DNA of 64,000 bases. Origin: Vreelandella profundi (GTDB lineage: Bacteria > Pseudomonadota > Gammaproteobacteria > Pseudomonadales > Halomonadaceae). Of this stretch, positions 60,320 to 64,000 are shown in pieces. Where the stretch lies: positions 868,001-932,000 of the forward strand of contig NZ_CP077941.1 in NCBI RefSeq assembly GCF_019722725.1, in the 5' to 3' direction. Within the stretch, counting starts at the first letter, position 1. Each line of letters starts with the position of its first letter. The translations under genes were made by a program, and so were the position numbers. The notes beneath the pieces are model-generated. The model saw only the letters and a program-made list of their open reading frames with translations. It made no database searches and was not told where the DNA came from.

Positions 60320-61948
60320 ATGAGCGCTATCTTCGAACAAGGCTTGCCCAAAACCGTTGCCAATCACGTACCGCTTTCGCCGCTGACCTTTATTGAGCGC
60401 TCGGCGTCGATTTATCCCGATTATCCCGCCATCGTGCATGGCAACACTCGCCGCACCTGGGGCGAAACCTGGATGCGCTGTCGCAAGCTAGCCTCTGCGC
60501 TCAAACAGCGGGGTATTCAGCCGGGTCAAACGGTAGCCGCCATGCTGCCTAATATTCCAGCTATGTTTGAAGCGCATTTTGGCGTGCCGCTAGCGGGCTG
60601 TGTGCTCAATACCTTAAATATTCGCCTGGATGCTGAGGCGATCAGCTACATGCTTGCGCATGGCGAAGCCAAGGCGATTCTGGTGGACCCGGAGTTTGCT
60701 GACGTTATCCAGCAGGCCGTTGCCAAGCTTGAACATAAGCCGCTGATCATTGATGTGGCCGACGTGACGTTTCTCGGTGAAACAAACGCTATTGGGGAGA
60801 TTGAGTACGAAGCGCTGCTCAATGAGGGTGACGCCGATTTCGCTTATCAACTGCCTGACGATGAATGGAATGCGATCTCGCTCAACTACACCTCGGGCAC
60901 AACGGGAAAACCTAAGGGTGTGATTTATCACCACCGCGGCGCTTACCTGAACGCGGTGAGCAATATTATGGAGTGGGCGATGCCCCATCATCCGATCTAT
61001 CTGTGGACGCTGCCTATGTTCCACTGTAACGGCTGGTGCTTTCCATGGACAATTGCCGCTAATGCAGGCGTCAACGTGTGTCTGCGCCGTTTCGAGCCTA
61101 AAAAGGTTATGCAGCTAATTGCCGATGAAAAGGTTAGCCACTTCAGCGGCGCACCGATTATTCTCAATGGCTTAGTTAATTTGCCCGCTGAAGATAAGCG
61201 CCAGTTCGATCATTCGGTAAAAGTCACCACCGCCGGTGCTGCGCCCCCCGCCGCGGTGATAGCTGGCGTTGAAACGCTGGGCATAGAGGTTACCCACGTT
61301 TACGGCTTAACCGAAGTGTACGGGCCGGTGACCGTTTGTGCCTGGCGTGAGGCGTGGGATGAGCTGCCGCTTGAGGCGCGGGCGAAAATAAAAGCGCGCC
61401 AGGGCGTGCGCTATCACATGCTTGAAGCGTTATGTGTGGCCGACCCGCTCACGCTGGAACCTGTCCCCAAAGACGGTCAAACCATGGGTGAGATACTGAT
61501 GCGCGGTAATAACGTGATGAAGGGCTACTTAAAAAACCCTGAGGCAACCGAGCAGGCGTTAGCGGGTGGTTGGTATCACACCGGCGATTTGGCTGTGTGG
61601 CATCCAGATGGCTATATCGAGATCAAAGACCGCTCTAAAGACATCATTATTTCCGGTGGTGAAAACATCTCGACCATCGAAGTAGAAGACGCTATTTACG
61701 GCCATCCCGCCGTTGAAGAGGCGGCGGTAGTGGCTAAGCCTGACGAGAAGTGGGGCGAAACGCCCTGTGCATTTGTGAAGCTGAAAGTCGGCTATGGGGA
61801 AATCACTGAGGCCGATATTATCGCCCACTGTCGCGAGCGTTTGGCGAGCTACAAAGTGCCTAAGACGGTAATTTTCAGCGAACTGCCGAAAACCTCAACG
61901 GGTAAGATACAAAAATTCGTACTGCGTGAAGAAGCTAAAAATCATTGA
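60320..61948 (+). CDS. Acyl-CoA synthetase (AMP-forming)
   Basis: A 542-residue ANL-superfamily ligase that activates a carboxylic acid to its CoA thioester. The P-loop is YTSGTTGKPKGV (about 192-203), followed by YGLTEVYGP, GWYHTGDLAVWHPDGY and the C-terminal catalytic lysine motif KTSTGKIQKF. It belongs to the group containing medium-chain and methylmercaptopropionyl-CoA ligases, so the exact acid is open. 22 bases before the hydroxyacyl-CoA dehydrogenase gene. Confidence 0.92.
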   Translation: MSAIFEQGLPKTVANHVPLSPLTFIERSASIYPDYPAIVHGNTRRTWGETWMRCRKLASALKQRGIQPGQTVAAMLPNIPAMFEAHFGVPLAGCVLNTLNIRLDAEAISYMLAHGEAKAILVDPEFADVIQQAVAKLEHKPLIIDVADVTFLGETNAIGEIEYEALLNEGDADFAYQLPDDEWNAISLNYTSGTTGKPKGVIYHHRGAYLNAVSNIMEWAMPHHPIYLWTLPMFHCNGWCFPWTIAANAGVNVCLRRFEPKKVMQLIADEKVSHFSGAPIILNGLVNLPAEDKRQFDHSVKVTTAGAAPPAAVIAGVETLGIEVTHVYGLTEVYGPVTVCAWREAWDELPLEARAKIKARQGVRYHMLEALCVADPLTLEPVPKDGQTMGEILMRGNNVMKGYLKNPEATEQALAGGWYHTGDLAVWHPDGYIEIKDRSKDIIISGGENISTIEVEDAIYGHPAVEEAAVVAKPDEKWGETPCAFVKLKVGYGEITEADIIAHCRERLASYKVPKTVIFSELPKTSTGKIQKFVLREEAKNH

Positions 61949-61970
61949 TAGTGGATTTAGGAGAGAGTGA

Positions 61971-62819
61971 ATGAGTGACCAGCTAATTGGCATCGTCGGT
62001 GCGGGTACGATGGGGCAGGGGATTGCCCAGGTAGTGGCCGCCAGCGGATTTACGGTGCGTCTTTTTGATGTGGCCGAAGAGCAGCTGGGTCGCGCTGAGG
62101 CGAACGTCGACAAAGGCTTAGCCAAGCTGGTTGCTAAAGAAAAAATCACAGAGGCAGATAAAAAGGCCGCTTTGGCGCGCCTCTCGACCACGACCTCGCT
62201 ACAGGCGCTTAGCGACTGTGCGGTGATTATTGAGGCAGCGCCTGAGCAGCCAGCCCTCAAAGAGGAGCTGTTTCGCGATCTAAGCCAATTGAACAGCACG
62301 GCTATTTTGGCCTCCAATACCTCATCACTGTCGCTCACCCGTTTGGCGGCGGTGTGCGAACATCCCGAACGCGTGGTAGGCATGCACTTCTTTAACCCCG
62401 TGCCGGTGCTCAAATTGGTAGAAGTGATTCGCGCCGAGCAGACCTCTGACGCTACCGTTGAGCGTATCGAGCAGCTTGCCAAGGCATTAGGCAAAACCGC
62501 CGTGCCGGTGGGCGATGCGCCGGGCTTTGCAGTGAATCGCTTATTAGTACCGATGATCAATGAGGCGGCGTTTATCGTTCAAGAGGGTACCGCCACTCCA
62601 GAAGCGATTGATGACGCCATGAAGCTAGGTGCCGCTCATCCGATGGGGCCGCTAGCGCTGGCAGACCTGATTGGCTTAGATGTCTGTTTAGCGATCATGA
62701 ACGTGCTTCAGGAGGGCTTTGGCGACCCCAAATACCGCCCGTGCCCGCTGCTTAAACGCATGGTAGCCGCAGGCTATCTCGGCCGTAAAACTGGCCGTGG
62801 CTTTTATCACTACGATTAA
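61971..62819 (+). CDS. 3-hydroxybutyryl/3-hydroxyacyl-CoA dehydrogenase
   Basis: A 282-residue NAD-dependent dehydrogenase. The Rossmann motif is [18 protein letters not shown] (residues about 6-23). The catalytic His lies in [17 protein letters not shown] and the Glu nearby; the signature [14 protein letters not shown] follows. Length matches Hbd/PaaH. It oxidises the hydroxy intermediate made by the hydratase encoded downstream. Confidence 0.93.
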   Translation: MSDQLIGIVGAGTMGQGIAQVVAASGFTVRLFDVAEEQLGRAEANVDKGLAKLVAKEKITEADKKAALARLSTTTSLQALSDCAVIIEAAPEQPALKEELFRDLSQLNSTAILASNTSSLSLTRLAAVCEHPERVVGMHFFNPVPVLKLVEVIRAEQTSDATVERIEQLAKALGKTAVPVGDAPGFAVNRLLVPMINEAAFIVQEGTATPEAIDDAMKLGAAHPMGPLALADLIGLDVCLAIMNVLQEGFGDPKYRPCPLLKRMVAAGYLGRKTGRGFYHYD

Positions 62820-62980
62820 TTGAGAGCTGGGTGGTCTCGATGCTGGGGCATTAAAGTTTGCCCATCGTAAGAACCCAATAAATAAGTCATTGCCACTCAA
62901 CCAAGCGTTCGCTAGGGTTGAGTGGTATTCCTCCAGCTACGATATAACCGCGTATGCCCATAACAATTAAGGAGCCCGCC

Positions 62981-63754
62981 ATGAGTGAGTCAGTGATTGA
63001 GAAAGTTGATAACGATGGAGTGGTGCGTTTAACCATTAATCGCCCTAAGGCGCTCAATGCATTAAACAGCGAAGTGCTCGCCGCGTTAGAAGCCCATTTA
63101 GTGGCGCTGGAAGCTCACCCGAGTTTACGCGCGGTACTCATTACGGGGGCGGGCGAGAAATCCTTCGTGGCGGGAGCCGATATTACCGAAATGCGCGAAA
63201 AAACGCCTGAAGAGGCGCGGGCATTTGCCAGCCAAGCGCTGCGCACGATTAAACGCTTAGAGACATTGCCAGTGCCGGTGGTCGCGCTGGTGAACGGGTT
63301 TTGCCTTGGCGGCGGCTGCGAATTGGCACTGGCCTGCGACTGGGCCGTAGCCAGCGATAACGCCGTGTTTGGGCAGCCAGAAGTACTGCTGGGTGTTATC
63401 CCGGGCTTTGGTGGCACCCAGCGTCTGCCGCGTCGCGTTGGCCCCGCCATGGCGATTGACCTTGTTACCACGGGTCGTAAGATCGATGCCCAAGAGGCGC
63501 TGCGTATCGGGCTCGTTAACCGAGTAATGCCGCAGGCTGAGCTGGAGAGCTACGTCGAAGAACTCACCAAGCAGCTTAAAGGCAATGGCCCGCAGTCTGT
63601 ACGCGGTGCCAAACAGGCGGTTCACGATGGATTAGACCAAGACCTTGATAGCGCGCTGGCGCTGGAAACGAGCCTATTTGCCCTATGCTTCGCCGGTGAA
63701 GAACAGAAAGAAGGCATGGCCGCTTTTGTAGATAAGCGCAAGGCTAACTTTTAG
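62981..63754 (+). CDS. Enoyl-CoA hydratase/isomerase
   Basis: A 257-residue crotonase-fold enzyme. KSFVAGADITEM (about 59-70) is the first oxyanion block. GFCLGGGCELALACDWAVA and FGQPEVLLGVIPGFGGTQRLPR contain the two catalytic glutamates. AAGGAG seven bases upstream fixes the start at 62981, not the ATG at 62954. It hydrates trans-2-enoyl-CoA between the acyl-CoA dehydrogenase and hydroxyacyl-CoA dehydrogenase steps. Confidence 0.94.
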   Translation: MSESVIEKVDNDGVVRLTINRPKALNALNSEVLAALEAHLVALEAHPSLRAVLITGAGEKSFVAGADITEMREKTPEEARAFASQALRTIKRLETLPVPVVALVNGFCLGGGCELALACDWAVASDNAVFGQPEVLLGVIPGFGGTQRLPRRVGPAMAIDLVTTGRKIDAQEALRIGLVNRVMPQAELESYVEELTKQLKGNGPQSVRGAKQAVHDGLDQDLDSALALETSLFALCFAGEEQKEGMAAFVDKRKANF

Positions 63755-63824
63755 CATCTCGCTTTAAGGTCTGTTTTGTAAGACCAATTTATAAGCGTTC
63801 GTTTAATAAATTTTGACTGGTAAT

Positions 63825-63857
63825 GGGGGTGGCGTCTGCGTCACCCCCGTTTTATTT
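63825..63857 (+). terminator. Rho-independent terminator
   Basis: GGGGGTGGCG (63825-63834) pairs with CGTCACCCCC (63839-63848) with one wobble, followed by GTTTTATTT. It lies between two convergent genes. Confidence 0.83.
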
Positions 63858-63879
63858 CTACGATTTATTCCTGCGTTTG

Positions 63880-64000
63880 TTACTTCCAAAGCTCAATCAA
63901 CACCTTGCCGGATACTTGCGCATCTTTAGCAATCGAAAAAGCGTGCTGGGCATCTTCGGCAGGCAGTACGTGAGTGATGACGCTATCGAAGCGGGCATCG
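63880..64000 (-). CDS. Zinc-type alcohol dehydrogenase, C-terminal end (partial)
   Basis: Forty codons read from the window edge: DARFDSVITHVLPAEDAQHA, then KDAQVSGKVLIELWK and stop. This is the characteristic end of MDR alcohol, threonine or sorbitol dehydrogenases (HVxPxEDAQxAF...SGKVLI). The rest of the gene lies beyond the window. Confidence 0.75.
   Translation of the reverse strand, partial: DARFDSVITHVLPAEDAQHAFSIAKDAQVSGKVLIELWK

Overview
The window looks like chromosomal DNA of a halophilic gammaproteobacterium of the Halomonas/Vreelandella type. This is inferred from protein flavour, gene content and moderately high GC, not from any rRNA marker. It has dense operons on both strands. 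No tRNA, rRNA, CRISPR array or phage block was seen.

Layout. 1-2.9 kb: end of the cytochrome bo3 operon (cyoB partial, cyoC, cyoD, cyoE). 3.2-7.4 kb: an EamA permease, an outer-membrane barrel protein, a HlyD/DUF2955 efflux pair and a CsbD stress protein. 7.5-9.8 kb: aztD and aztC for zinc acquisition, behind a near-perfect Zur box. 9.9-12.85 kb: tenA-thiC under a TPP riboswitch. 12.8-18.45 kb: an integron remnant. It holds a truncated intI with a LexA-like box, three clear attC sites, three AT-rich cassette genes of mostly unknown function, and a fourth cassette gene (a P-loop kinase) broken by a nonsense codon and by an IS3-type element with a 4-bp target duplication. Same-strand small genes to 22.1 kb (GFA, pentapeptide repeat, GNAT, two hypotheticals, an alpha/beta hydrolase) may be the degenerate tail of the array.

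22.1-29.4 kb: a ModF-like ABC protein, ilvC with divergent ilvY, a sodium:solute symporter with a 43-aa small subunit, and mntP. 29.9-37.6 kb: an Lrp-type regulator followed by an unassigned catabolic operon (cysteine-desulfurase-like PLP enzyme, flavin monooxygenase-like protein, two CMD/AhpD-fold proteins, TRAP transporter). 37.7-40.8 kb: modE-modABC with a ModE box.

41.4-49.7 kb: the most striking region. A BchC-like dehydrogenase, a PTPS-fold protein lacking its usual catalytic residues, a glycosyltransferase-methyltransferase fusion, a UPF0104 membrane protein, a RibD-type reductase without deaminase, GTP cyclohydrolase II fused to a decayed DHBP-synthase-like N-terminus, and a creatininase-family amidohydrolase lie together. 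A CDP-alcohol phosphatidyltransferase flanks them. I read this as an undescribed pathway that diverts a GTP-derived pyrimidine (riboflavin or pterin precursor) into a glycosylated and/or methylated product.

49.8-56.4 kb: envelope genes (opgG, a sulfatase/phosphoglycerol-transferase-like enzyme, manC/algA-type bifunctional enzyme, an LpxL-type acyltransferase), a small membrane protein and a VOC protein. 56.4-64 kb: a methyltransferase pseudogene, an MFS transporter, and a fatty-acid oxidation set (acyl-CoA dehydrogenase, acyl-CoA synthetase, 3-hydroxyacyl-CoA dehydrogenase, enoyl-CoA hydratase), ending in a partial alcohol dehydrogenase.
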